The translations under genes were made by a program, and so were the position numbers. Shown piece after piece: positions 50,825 through 62,881 of a stretch of DNA of 64,000 bases. The notes below the pieces were generated by a model. The model was not told where the DNA came from and searched no databases. It was given only the letters and a program-made list of their open reading frames with translations. Numbering within the stretch: the stretch's first letter is position 1; every line of letters begins with the position of its first letter. Source of the stretch: VRUE01 sp963703175 (GTDB lineage Bacteria > Actinomycetota > Thermoleophilia > Solirubrobacterales > 70-9); NCBI GenBank assembly GCA_963703175.1, contig OY969794.1, positions 2,790,001 to 2,854,000 of the forward strand, in the 5' to 3' direction.

Positions 50825-51826
50825 ATGAGACGGGGATGGAAGATCTTGATCGGCGTTGTTGTCGTCCTGGCGCTGCTGCTCGGGGTCAACGTGCTGATGA
50901 CCGACGCCGAAACCAAGTCGGCCGGCGTGACTGAACCCGGCGGCCGAATCGTCAGCCTGCCTGGCGGCGATATGGAGGTCGTCGAAAAGGGCCCCCGCGA
51001 CGGCAGTCCGATTGTCCTAATCCACTGCTTCACCTGCGCCATCAACTGGTGGGACGGCGTGATCCCGCGCCTGGCAGCCGCCCATCGGGTGGTCGCGATC
51101 GACCTGCTCGGCCACGGTGGCTCCGAAAAGCCCTCGTCGGGATACTCGATTGAAAATCAGGCCAACCTGATCGCGGGCGTTCTCGGGCGGATGGGCGTGC
51201 GCGACGCCGAGGTCGTCGGCCACTCGCTCGGCGGCCCGGTGGCAATCGCCCTGGCGGAACAGTCGCCGCAATTAGTCAACCGACTGGTGGCGATCGACAG
51301 CATCCCCGACGACAGCTACGGAGACGTCGGCTTCATCGGCGAACTGCCGTTCAAGCCGGTGATCGGCCAGACCCTGTGGCGGATCAAGCCCGACTTCTCG
51401 ATCCGCAACGGCCTAGAGATTGCCTTCGCCCCCGGCTTCAAGGTTCCAGACGCATTCGTCGAGGATGTGAAGCAGATGACCTACAGTTCCTACACCGGCT
51501 CGCACGAAGCCTTTGACGACTACACCGGCGAAGAGGCGCTCCCGCAGCGTGCGGCGGCGACCGGCAAGCCGGTCCTGGCGATCATGGGAGCCGAGGAGCA
51601 GATCGCCAAGGATCCCGAGGGAGCGCTTGCAGCATACCGAGCAGCTGGGGCCCAGACCAAGCTGATCGCCGGTGCGGGCCACTCGCCCGAAGTCGAGAAA
51701 CCAGCGGAGACGGCGGCTCTCATTCTCGCCTTCGACAAGCCGGCCGAAGCGGCAAAAAAGGCCGCCACCAGGCACGAATTGCAAAAGCGCCTGCAAAATC
51801 CGCAAGCCGTCCGAAAGCGTCCGTAG
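50825..51826 (+). CDS. membrane-anchored alpha/beta hydrolase
   Basis: A 333-residue protein with an N-terminal signal-anchor (KILIGVVVVLALLLGVNVL) and an alpha/beta hydrolase domain: IVLIHCFTCAINWWDGVIP, AIDLLGHGGSEKP, the nucleophile elbow VVGHSLGGPVA and a C-terminal AGAGHSPEVEKP with the catalytic His. The fold and motif resemble haloalkane dehalogenase/epoxide hydrolase-type enzymes with Ser nucleophile. The substrate is unknown. The C-terminus is basic. Confidence 0.82.
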   Translation: MRRGWKILIGVVVVLALLLGVNVLMTDAETKSAGVTEPGGRIVSLPGGDMEVVEKGPRDGSPIVLIHCFTCAINWWDGVIPRLAAAHRVVAIDLLGHGGSEKPSSGYSIENQANLIAGVLGRMGVRDAEVVGHSLGGPVAIALAEQSPQLVNRLVAIDSIPDDSYGDVGFIGELPFKPVIGQTLWRIKPDFSIRNGLEIAFAPGFKVPDAFVEDVKQMTYSSYTGSHEAFDDYTGEEALPQRAAATGKPVLAIMGAEEQIAKDPEGALAAYRAAGAQTKLIAGAGHSPEVEKPAETAALILAFDKPAEAAKKAATRHELQKRLQNPQAVRKRP

Positions 51827-51836
51827 AGTCGAACCT

Positions 51837-52037
51837 ATGTTCGATACGAAAAAGACCTTCAGCACGCAAGTTGCCGACGCTGCAGACCTGGTGATCGACT
51901 TCGCGACTCTTGGCGAGTACGGCCTGGAGCCCGTCGCCCCCCAGGTCAAGCCCTGCGAGGGCCGGCGCCGCGTGGGTGCCATCCGCAGCACCGGCTCCTG
52001 GAGTGCCGCGGTCGATCGCTTCGCTGCTCAGTCGTAG
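51837..52037 (+). CDS. small uncharacterised protein
   Basis: A 66-residue predicted protein beginning MFDTKKTFSTQVADAADLVI, 10 bp after the hydrolase stop in the same direction. No family is recognised. The first 35 residues look amphipathic and the rest is basic. The frame could also be read from further upstream inside the hydrolase gene, which I reject. Existence as a gene is moderately supported by position and codon pattern. Confidence 0.45.
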   Translation: MFDTKKTFSTQVADAADLVIDFATLGEYGLEPVAPQVKPCEGRRRVGAIRSTGSWSAAVDRFAAQS

Positions 52038-52121
52038 AACTAAGCGGCGGAAGCGACTGATTTCGACTCCAGGTAGTCGCGGGGGTGCGACTGGCCAAGC
52101 TGGGTGGCGCGCGCAGCCGCA

Positions 52122-52203
52122 GCGCGTAGCAGGGCTACGCGCAAGGCGGCGAGTGCCGATCCAGCGCCGCGCCAGGCGTGCAATCCGCGGCTGGCTGGAT
52201 CGG
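52122..52203 (-). terminator. two hairpins downstream of the 5S rRNA gene
   Basis: GCGCGTAGC (52122-52130) pairs with GCTACGCGC (52134-52142) over a 3-nt loop. CCGATCCAGC (52156-52165) pairs with GCTGGATCGG (52194-52203). They follow the 5S gene in the minus direction and probably end the rrn transcript, although neither has a clear T-tract. The remaining sequence from 52038 to 52230 shows no gene. Confidence 0.45.
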
Positions 52204-52230
52204 AATCATTCGCTTTCGGTGCTTCGAAGA

Positions 52231-52347
52231 ACCGGCGGCGACCTACTCTCCCAGGGGGTTGCCCCCCAAGTACCATCGGCGCAGAGTGGCTTAACTGCTC
52301 TGTTCGGAATGGGAAGAGGTGTTTCCCACTCGCTATGCGCCACCGGA
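52231..52347 (-). rRNA. rrf: 5S ribosomal RNA
   Basis: About 117 nt reading (minus strand) from TCCGGTGGCGCATAGCG to GGTCGCCGCCGG, whose ends pair as helix I. The internal segment CCCATTCCGAACAGAGCAG is the typical bacterial 5S loop B/C region. It is the last gene of the rrn operon. Ends are good to a few bases. Confidence 0.93.
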
Positions 52348-52371
52348 ATTTTGCGAAACCGCCCCCGGTGG

Positions 52372-52395
52372 AGCTTGAAAACCGCACAAGACCAA
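52372..52395 (-). other. 23S rRNA processing stem, 3' side
   Basis: The sequence around GCTTGAAAACCGCACAAGACC pairs imperfectly with 55488-55512 in the 16S-23S spacer, so the two ends of 23S can be brought together in the precursor for RNase III-type cleavage. Confidence 0.6.
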
Positions 52396-52414
52396 AGGTA
52401 AGAAATAAATATCC

Positions 52415-55412
<2,998 letters not shown>

Positions 55413-55625
55413 GTGAGCGACCCTTACACATACATGTAAGAATCGTTAATTAAATACCCAGAGCCTGTCTTGCGACAGGCTCTCATGTTGGTCTTGTACA
55501 GTTTTCAAGGTCCACCGAGGCGCACGCAGCGGAGTACTTCCGCTGGCGGTCTCTCAAAACTGAGCAGCGTTCCCAGTGACATACAGCCACTGGGGAGCCC
55601 GGTCGACGTTCTAGAGAAACTCCCT
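55413..55625 (-). other. 16S-23S spacer without tRNA, with processing stems
   Basis: No tRNA-Ile or tRNA-Ala is present. 55548-55570 is complementary (about 21 of 23 positions) to 57324-57346 upstream of 16S, forming the 16S precursor stem. 55488-55512 pairs with 52372-52395 for 23S. A perfect hairpin GAGCCTGTC/GACAGGCTC occupies 55461-55482. Confidence 0.7.
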
Positions 55626-57172
<1,547 letters not shown>

Positions 57173-57323
57173 GAGTACTTCTACAGAGAGATGCCATGCC
57201 TGGCTGGCCACCGGGTACACATACATGGTGGCCGGCATGACGGGTAAATCAGACCACTCGGTGCGCTGGCGCGCCGAGTGGATCGGGCTCAAACATCCCA
57301 CGAACACGAATGTCCGCGGGTGC

Positions 57324-57346
57324 ACGCTGCTCAGTTTTCAAAGACC
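57324..57346 (-). other. 16S rRNA processing stem, 5' side
   Basis: GGTCTTTGAAAACTGAGCAG (minus strand) lies about 150 bp before the 16S gene and is complementary to 55548-55570 after it. It would form the long stem cleaved during 16S maturation. Confidence 0.65.
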
Positions 57347-57423
57347 GCTGCGCCCTCAACGACAACGGGATCCGCCGTCGTTCGCGCACGGGATGGCACC
57401 GGGCCAATCCCGAAGGGACGAGC

Positions 57424-57453
57424 AGTATAGCGCTGTGGAGGCGCTTTGCCTAA
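57424..57453 (-). promoter_or_regulatory. rrn operon promoter
   Basis: On the minus strand TTAGGC (57448-57453) and TATACT (57424-57429) are separated by 18 bp, about 250 bp before 16S, in the gap after tyrS. The -10 is near consensus and the -35 weak. The leader then carries the 16S processing stem. Confidence 0.6.
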
Positions 57454-57460
57454 CGCCTGT

Positions 57461-58621
57461 TCAGGCAGGGGCGCGCAAGCGCAAAAAACGGCGCTTGCCG
57501 GCCTGCAGCACGCGGTCGTCGAGCTTGCCGGCTTCCTCATCCAGCAGGTGCCCGGGCCATGGCTCGCCGTCGAGCTTCACCGCGCCCTGCTCAATCAGCC
57601 GCCGCGCCTCGCTGGAACTGATCTCGAAGCTCTTAGCCATCAGCTGCGGTAGGTGGACCATGTCGTGGCGGTCAGCGGCAAAGTCCCCTAGCGAGACCTC
57701 GGGCATCTCATCGGGGATTCCCCTGTCGACGAACAGCCGGTTGAAGTGTTCCTCTGCTGCTGGTCCCGAATTCTCGCCATGGAAGCGATCGACGATCCGC
57801 CTGCCAAGCTCGCGCTTGGCTTTGCTCGGAGGCTCGGCAGGCAGGTCTTCGCCAAGTAGCAACCGGAAGTACTCGGGCATCGCCTCGTCGGGGATGCTCA
57901 TCAGCTTGCCGAACATCTCCTCGGGCGGCTCGGTCACGCCGATGTAGTTGCCGAGCGACTTGCTCATCTTCTGCACGCCGTCGGTTCCGACCAGGATTGG
58001 CATCGTCAGGATCGACTGAGGCTTGTGGCCATAGGCGGCTTGGATGTCGCGGCCGAAGAGCAGGTTGAACTTCTGGTCGGTCCCCCCCAGCTCAACGTCG
58101 GCTTCGACCGCGACTGAGTCGTAGCCCTGTAGCAGCGGGTAGAGCAGCTCGACGGCTGAGACCGGTTGTCCGGCCGCCATCCGCTTCTGGAAGTCATCGC
58201 GCTCGAGCAGGCGCGCCACCGTCGTATGAGCGAGCAGTCCGAGCAGTTCGTTGGGCGCCATTTGCAGCCACTCGCTGTTGAAGCGGACCTCGGTGCGCTC
58301 CCGGTCGAGCAGCTTGAAAGCCTGCTCCTGGTAAGTGGCGGCATTGGTTTCGATCTCCTCGGCGCTCGGCACTGGCCTTTGCGCAGAACGCCCGCTGGGG
58401 TCGCCGACCTTGGCGGTGAAGTCACCGATGATCAGCACGACGGTATGACCCGTCTGCTGGAACTCGCGCAGCTTCTCGAGCACGACGGTGTGGCCGAGGT
58501 GGATGTCGGCGGTAGTCGGGTCGATGCCGAGCTTGATCCGCAGGGGGCGATCCGCTCCGAGCTGCTCGGCGAGCATCCCCTCGGGCAGCACGTCGACTGC
58601 GTTACGCGTCAAGTCAGACAA
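57461..58621 (-). CDS. tyrS: tyrosyl-tRNA synthetase
   Basis: A roughly 386-residue class I synthetase. The HIGH-like motif is TTADIHLGHTVVL, KMSKS is VQKMSKSLGNYI, and GGTDQKFNLLFGRD lies in the tyrosine pocket; a C-terminal S4 domain (SSSEARRLIEQGAVKLDG) follows. Residues RNAVDVLPEG match the N-terminus of this TyrRS type, so the start is likely TTG 58621 (or TTG 58612). No ATG is available there. The start is only 7 bp from the divergent PBP start. Confidence 0.93.
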   Translation of the reverse strand: MSDLTRNAVDVLPEGMLAEQLGADRPLRIKLGIDPTTADIHLGHTVVLEKLREFQQTGHTVVLIIGDFTAKVGDPSGRSAQRPVPSAEEIETNAATYQEQAFKLLDRERTEVRFNSEWLQMAPNELLGLLAHTTVARLLERDDFQKRMAAGQPVSAVELLYPLLQGYDSVAVEADVELGGTDQKFNLLFGRDIQAAYGHKPQSILTMPILVGTDGVQKMSKSLGNYIGVTEPPEEMFGKLMSIPDEAMPEYFRLLLGEDLPAEPPSKAKRELGRRIVDRFHGENSGPAAEEHFNRLFVDRGIPDEMPEVSLGDFAADRHDMVHLPQLMAKSFEISSSEARRLIEQGAVKLDGEPWPGHLLDEEAGKLDDRVLQAGKRRFLRLRAPA

Positions 58622-58628
58622 GGCCGCA

Positions 58629-60803
58629 ATGCTAGACTGCCGCCTCCTCTTGGCGGGCCAACGCACCAAGCCGCGCCTGAAGAAGCTGCGCGTTCTCTTT
58701 GTACTACTTGGTCTCGGCATCCTTGCCGTGGTCTCGCTGGTCTTCGGAATGATGACGGCTGTTTCCCAGGATTTGCCGGCGATTTACAACTTCGCCCAGT
58801 ACAAGGCGGCCAAGAACAGCGAGGTCTTCGACGCCTCCGGCGAGCCGATCGGCACTCTGACCAGCAACCAGAACAAGATCCTGCTCACTTCGGGTCAGAT
58901 CTCGCCCAACGTCAAGAACGCGGTGGTCTCGATCGAGGATGCGCGCTTCTACGAACACGCCGGGGTTGACTTCCAGGGCATCGGCCGCGCCCTAATCAAG
59001 GACATCCTCAGCCAGAGCGCCGTCCAGGGTGCCTCGACGATCACTGAGCAGTTCGTCAAGAACGCGCTCGCCGCCCAGGGCAGCCGCACGCTCTTCGAGA
59101 AGTTTCGTGAGGCAGCGCTCGCCTACCGACTGGAGCGCCATTGGAGCAAGGACAAGATCCTCACCGAGTACCTCAACACCATCTATTTCGGCGAGGGCGC
59201 TTACGGAATCGAGGCTGCGGCGCGGACTTACTTCGGCGCGGCGCACCCTGGCTGCGGCACCTCCACCGAGCCCTGCGCGGCGGTGCTCGAGCCCGGCGAG
59301 GCGGCGACCCTGGCGGCAATCATCGCCTCGCCCTCCGCCTATGACCCGAAGATCTACCCCGAAAACTCCTTGATGCGCCGCAATTTGGTCCTGGAAAAGA
59401 TGTACGAACAGGGCTACATAACCGAGACGCAGTACAAGGAAGGCTCCCAAGAGGCGCTGCCTGCGCCCGCCGACATCCATCCGCCGCGCCTCGACTCGAA
59501 GGCTCCCTATTTCACCTCTTGGCTACGGCAGCAGCTGGTCGATCGCTTCGGTGCTGCTAAATCGTTCTTCGGTGGGCTGAAAGTGAAGACCACCATCGAT
59601 CTGCGCCTCCAGGAAGCCGCCGAAGAATCGGTCAACAACTACCTCGGCTACCTGCCCCCGACTGCGTCGGTGGTCGTGCTCGATAACAAGAACGCCGGCG
59701 TAAAGGCGATGGTCGGAGGACCTAACTTCGAGACCAAGCCCTTCAACCTGGCCACGCTCGGTCACCGGCAGCCTGGGTCCTCGATCAAGCCGTTCACGCT
59801 GATCACGGCGCTTGAAGAGGGAATCTCACCGGAAACGGTCTACGAATCGTCGCCGCAGGAATTCCACTTCGGCAAGCACGGCCAGGAAACGTTCGTCGTC
59901 CACAACGACGAGGACTCCTACCTCGGTTCCTGCAGCATCATCTGCGCGACGACCTACTCCGACAACTCGATCTACGCCCAGCTCGCGCTGGAAGGCCTAG
60001 AAGGCAAGACGATCGAGGATCGCACCCGGTCGATCGCGGCAACGATCCACAAGATGGGCTACCGCGAACCGATCTCGACCAACCCGGCGATGGTCCTCGG
60101 TGGGTTGAAGGAAGGCGTGACGCCGCTCGGCTGGGCCTACGCCTACATGACGATCGCCAACGACGGCGACCGGGTCAGCGGAACGCTTGCCCCCGAGCCA
60201 GGCGACAGCCCCGTTGCCTACACGCAGGTGGAAGACCAGGACGGCCACACGATCAAGGGCGGCGACAACGACTCGACCCACGAACAGGTGCTCTCCGAAA
60301 GCACCGCGACCGAGGCCAAGAGCATCCTTGAAACGGTCGTCAGCAGCGGCACCGGCACGCACGCCAACATCGGCGCCAGCGGCCAGTGGGGCAAGACCGG
60401 CACGACCGAGGAAAATGGCGACGCCTGGTTTTGCGGCGCGACCGAAGAAGTCACCGCCTGCGTCTGGGTCGGCTATGCCGACACGGTGACGCCGATGACG
60501 ACGCTCTACAACGGCGGCCCGGTCATGGGCGGAACCTTCCCGGCGCTGATCTGGGCCAGCGTCGTCTCGGCCTGGGAAAGCATCAAAGAAGAGCGGGCGG
60601 CGGAAAGCGCCAGCGAAAAGGCGGCTAAGTCAAAGGGCTCGAGCGAAGAAGAAACCTATACCCCCTCTGAATCCGCGCCCGAACCGGAAGTAATCGAACC
60701 GGCACCCGAAACGGAAGCCCCGCCCGAAGTCGAAGCGGCGCCCGAAGGCGCACCTGAAGCCGCGCCGGAATCGGGTGGCGGCGGCGGGATTACGGCTGGC
60801 TGA
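58629..60803 (+). CDS. class A penicillin-binding protein (transglycosylase/transpeptidase)
   Basis: A 724-residue membrane protein. A basic tail and one transmembrane helix (residues 21-43) are followed by a GT51 glycosyltransferase (VVSIEDARFYEHAGVDFQGI with E103; GASTITEQFVKNAL; YLNTIYFGEGAYGIEAAA). The transpeptidase domain has SSIK in GSSIKPFTLI, SDN in YSDNSIYAQL and KTGT in WGKTGTTEENGDAW. The C-terminus is a Pro/Glu/Ala-rich tail ending GGGGGITAG. It polymerises and cross-links peptidoglycan. Start ATG 58629 lies just before the anchor. It is followed by palindrome A2. Confidence 0.93.
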   Translation: MLDCRLLLAGQRTKPRLKKLRVLFVLLGLGILAVVSLVFGMMTAVSQDLPAIYNFAQYKAAKNSEVFDASGEPIGTLTSNQNKILLTSGQISPNVKNAVVSIEDARFYEHAGVDFQGIGRALIKDILSQSAVQGASTITEQFVKNALAAQGSRTLFEKFREAALAYRLERHWSKDKILTEYLNTIYFGEGAYGIEAAARTYFGAAHPGCGTSTEPCAAVLEPGEAATLAAIIASPSAYDPKIYPENSLMRRNLVLEKMYEQGYITETQYKEGSQEALPAPADIHPPRLDSKAPYFTSWLRQQLVDRFGAAKSFFGGLKVKTTIDLRLQEAAEESVNNYLGYLPPTASVVVLDNKNAGVKAMVGGPNFETKPFNLATLGHRQPGSSIKPFTLITALEEGISPETVYESSPQEFHFGKHGQETFVVHNDEDSYLGSCSIICATTYSDNSIYAQLALEGLEGKTIEDRTRSIAATIHKMGYREPISTNPAMVLGGLKEGVTPLGWAYAYMTIANDGDRVSGTLAPEPGDSPVAYTQVEDQDGHTIKGGDNDSTHEQVLSESTATEAKSILETVVSSGTGTHANIGASGQWGKTGTTEENGDAWFCGATEEVTACVWVGYADTVTPMTTLYNGGPVMGGTFPALIWASVVSAWESIKEERAAESASEKAAKSKGSSEEETYTPSESAPEPEVIEPAPETEAPPEVEAAPEGAPEAAPESGGGGGITAG

Positions 60804-60922
60804 CCAAGGCCATCCGGGTAGGGGTTCCACTTAACTTTTTCGGTGGATCGCCTCCCGGTCGTCCGCTAGCCCGGCAACGAAAAAGTACAAGACGTTTCAC
60901 CCCTACCCGGATGGCCTTGGTC
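60802..60922. repeat. palindromic element A2 at a convergent gene junction
   Basis: Perfect 23-bp arms at 60802-60824 and 60900-60922 enclose TTCCACTTAACTTTTTC (60825-60841) and a block at 60879-60899 beginning GAAAAAGTACAAGAC. The inner pair ACTTTTTC/GAAAAAGT surrounds a 37-nt loop, as in A1 at 16612-16726. The arms are unrelated to the A1 arms except for GGTAGGG next to the core. The left arm starts in the PBP stop codon; the right arm encodes the last residues of the glycosylase. Confidence 0.82.
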
Positions 60923-61493
60923 GCGACACGTAGGGACTTCCCCCGAGACTGAAGCGCCAGGGGCGCTCTACGGCTTTGGTGATGCCGACGCGGGGGCTCG
61001 TGACGACCTCGCCGCTCCAGTCAAGTTCTGGAGGTAAGAGCAGAAAGGGATCGGCGCTGAGGTCGGCGTCGTTTGCGTCGAGGCCGATGCCGAGGGCCTC
61101 GGTGAGCTTGCCTGGGCCTGAGCAGAGGTCGGTGTCGGGGCGCTCGCCGCGGCGTAGGCGCATTGCGTCGAGCTCCTCCGTTGGTTCGAGTGCCCGGATC
61201 AGAACTGCTGCTGCCTCGCCCTCGGGTTCGGCGACGGCGTTGAGCAGGCTGTGGATGCCGTAGGAGAGGTAGACATAGGCGCGGCCGGGTGGCCCGAACA
61301 GGACTTCGGTTCGCTTGGTCAAGCCGACGTAGGCGTGGCAGGCGGGATCGTCGCGCTCGTAGCTCTCGGTCTCGACGATCGTGCCGCCACAACCCTTATA
61401 GGAGAGCCGGCAGCCGATCAGCTCGTTCGCCACGGTGTGCACCGAGCGCGCAAAGAACTCGACGCCGAGCCGCTCTGGCGCGGCCGCCTTCAC
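60903..61493 (-). CDS. DNA-3-methyladenine glycosylase (Mpg/AAG type)
   Basis: A 196-residue enzyme of the mammalian-type AAG family. Segments ELIGCRLSYKGCGGTIVETE, DDPACHAYVGLTKRTEVLFG, AYVYLSYGIHSLLNAVAE and DLCSGPGKLTEALGI are conserved, including the catalytic Glu in VETESY. It excises alkylated purines. GTG 61493 overlaps the argH stop (GTGA). The C-terminal SRPRPSG is encoded by the right arm of repeat A2. Confidence 0.9.
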   Translation of the reverse strand: MKAAAPERLGVEFFARSVHTVANELIGCRLSYKGCGGTIVETESYERDDPACHAYVGLTKRTEVLFGPPGRAYVYLSYGIHSLLNAVAEPEGEAAAVLIRALEPTEELDAMRLRRGERPDTDLCSGPGKLTEALGIGLDANDADLSADPFLLLPPELDWSGEVVTSPRVGITKAVERPWRFSLGGSPYVSRPRPSG

Positions 61494-62881
61494 GACCGCT
61501 CGTCGAGCACCCGGGTCTTGACCGCCAACAGGGTCTTGTGGGCAAGGGCGATCTGCTCGGCGAGCGCCGCTGAGCCGGTGCCGCCCTCGATCTTCTTCGA
61601 CTCGAGCCAACTCTCGCGCTTCAGCACTTCGTAGAAAGAGTCATCGAGCTGCTCGGAACGCTCGCGTAGCTCCTCGGGAGTTAGCTCGGACAGCGTCTTC
61701 CCACGCTCGACCGCGTCGCGGACCAGGCCACCGACGATCCCGTGTGCCTCGCGGAACGGCACCCCCTTGCGGACCAACAGGTCAGCAACCTCAGTCGCAG
61801 CCAGCATCTCGTCTCCTGAGGCGTCCTCCAAGCGCTCCCGGTCGAACGTAATCCCAGCCAACATTCCCGCGACGGCGTCGAGGCAGGACTCAACCGTGTC
61901 GACGGCATCGAACAGCGGCTCCTTGTCCTCCTGCATGTCCTTGCCGTAGGTCAGCGGCAAGGCGTGCATAGTGCCCAGTAGTGCCAGGTAGTCAGCGGCG
62001 ACCCGCGGGCTCTTGGCGCGCAGCAGCTCCGCCGAGTCGGGATTCACCTTCTGCGGCATGATCGACGAGCCCGAGGAGAAGGACTCGTCGAGCTGACAAA
62101 AGCCGAACTCGCTGCTCGACCAGATGACGATCTCCGAACCCAGCCGGGAAAGGTGCATGGCGCAGATCGAGGCAGCCGAGAGATAGTCGAGAACGAAGTC
62201 ACGGTTGGAGGCGCCGTCGATCGAGTTGCGGGTGACGTGTTCAAAGCCGAGGTCGTCGGCAACCGCATTGCGGTCGATCTCCCAATTGACTCCGGCAAGG
62301 GCCCCCGAACCGAGTGGCATCACGCTGGCGCTGTCGAGCGCGAACTGGAAGCGCAGCACATCCCGGGCGAGCATCCAGAAGTAAGCGAGCAGATGGTGGC
62401 CCAAGTAGACGGGCTGGGCGCGCTGCAGGTGGGTGTAACCGGGCATCGGCCAGTCACGGTGGCGCTCGGCCAGATCGAGCAAGCGCTCCATCGCCGCCGC
62501 CGCCAAGTCGATCGCCTGCAGGGAGTGCACCTGCACGACCATCGCCATGTCGGTCGCGACCTGGTCGTTGCGTGAGCGGCCGGTGTGGAGCTTGCCGGCC
62601 AGCGGGCCGATCTCCTCGCCGAGCAGCCGCTCGATCGCCATGTGTATGTCCTCGTCGGCCGGCTCGAACTCGAAGCCGTGGGCGCCCATCCGCTCGTGCA
62701 CTCGGCCGAGGCCAGCGACGATCTGCTCTAGCTCGGAGTCATCGAGAACGCCGATCTGGCGCAGGGCCCGAGCGTGCGCCTGGGACTGGTCGATGTCGTA
62801 GGGCGCCAGCGGCCAGTCAAACTCAAGCGAGCGGTTGATGCGCCAGAAGCGCGGGTCTGGGTCTTTGCGGAAGCGAGACAT
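61490..62881 (-). CDS. argH: argininosuccinate lyase
   Basis: A 463-residue fumarase/ASL-superfamily enzyme. The signature SSGSSIMPQKVNPDSAELLR contains the catalytic Ser loop; KLHTGRSRNDQVATDM and MPGYTHLQRAQPVYLGHHLL are conserved. It cleaves argininosuccinate to arginine and fumarate. The start ATG 62881 shares one base with the stop of the aminotransferase gene. No other arg gene is in the window. Confidence 0.94.
   Translation of the reverse strand: MSRFRKDPDPRFWRINRSLEFDWPLAPYDIDQSQAHARALRQIGVLDDSELEQIVAGLGRVHERMGAHGFEFEPADEDIHMAIERLLGEEIGPLAGKLHTGRSRNDQVATDMAMVVQVHSLQAIDLAAAAMERLLDLAERHRDWPMPGYTHLQRAQPVYLGHHLLAYFWMLARDVLRFQFALDSASVMPLGSGALAGVNWEIDRNAVADDLGFEHVTRNSIDGASNRDFVLDYLSAASICAMHLSRLGSEIVIWSSSEFGFCQLDESFSSGSSIMPQKVNPDSAELLRAKSPRVAADYLALLGTMHALPLTYGKDMQEDKEPLFDAVDTVESCLDAVAGMLAGITFDRERLEDASGDEMLAATEVADLLVRKGVPFREAHGIVGGLVRDAVERGKTLSELTPEELRERSEQLDDSFYEVLKRESWLESKKIEGGTGSAALAEQIALAHKTLLAVKTRVLDERS

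Noticed and set aside
55488..55512. The word GTACAAGAC (minus strand) shared with the core of repeat family A
   Set aside because: Only nine bases are shared, and here they belong to the 23S processing stem with its own partner at 52372-52395.
55413..55625. Possible spacer tRNA genes between 16S and 23S
   Set aside because: No cloverleaf, T-loop or CCA-end pattern is present; the spacer is filled by processing stems and one hairpin.
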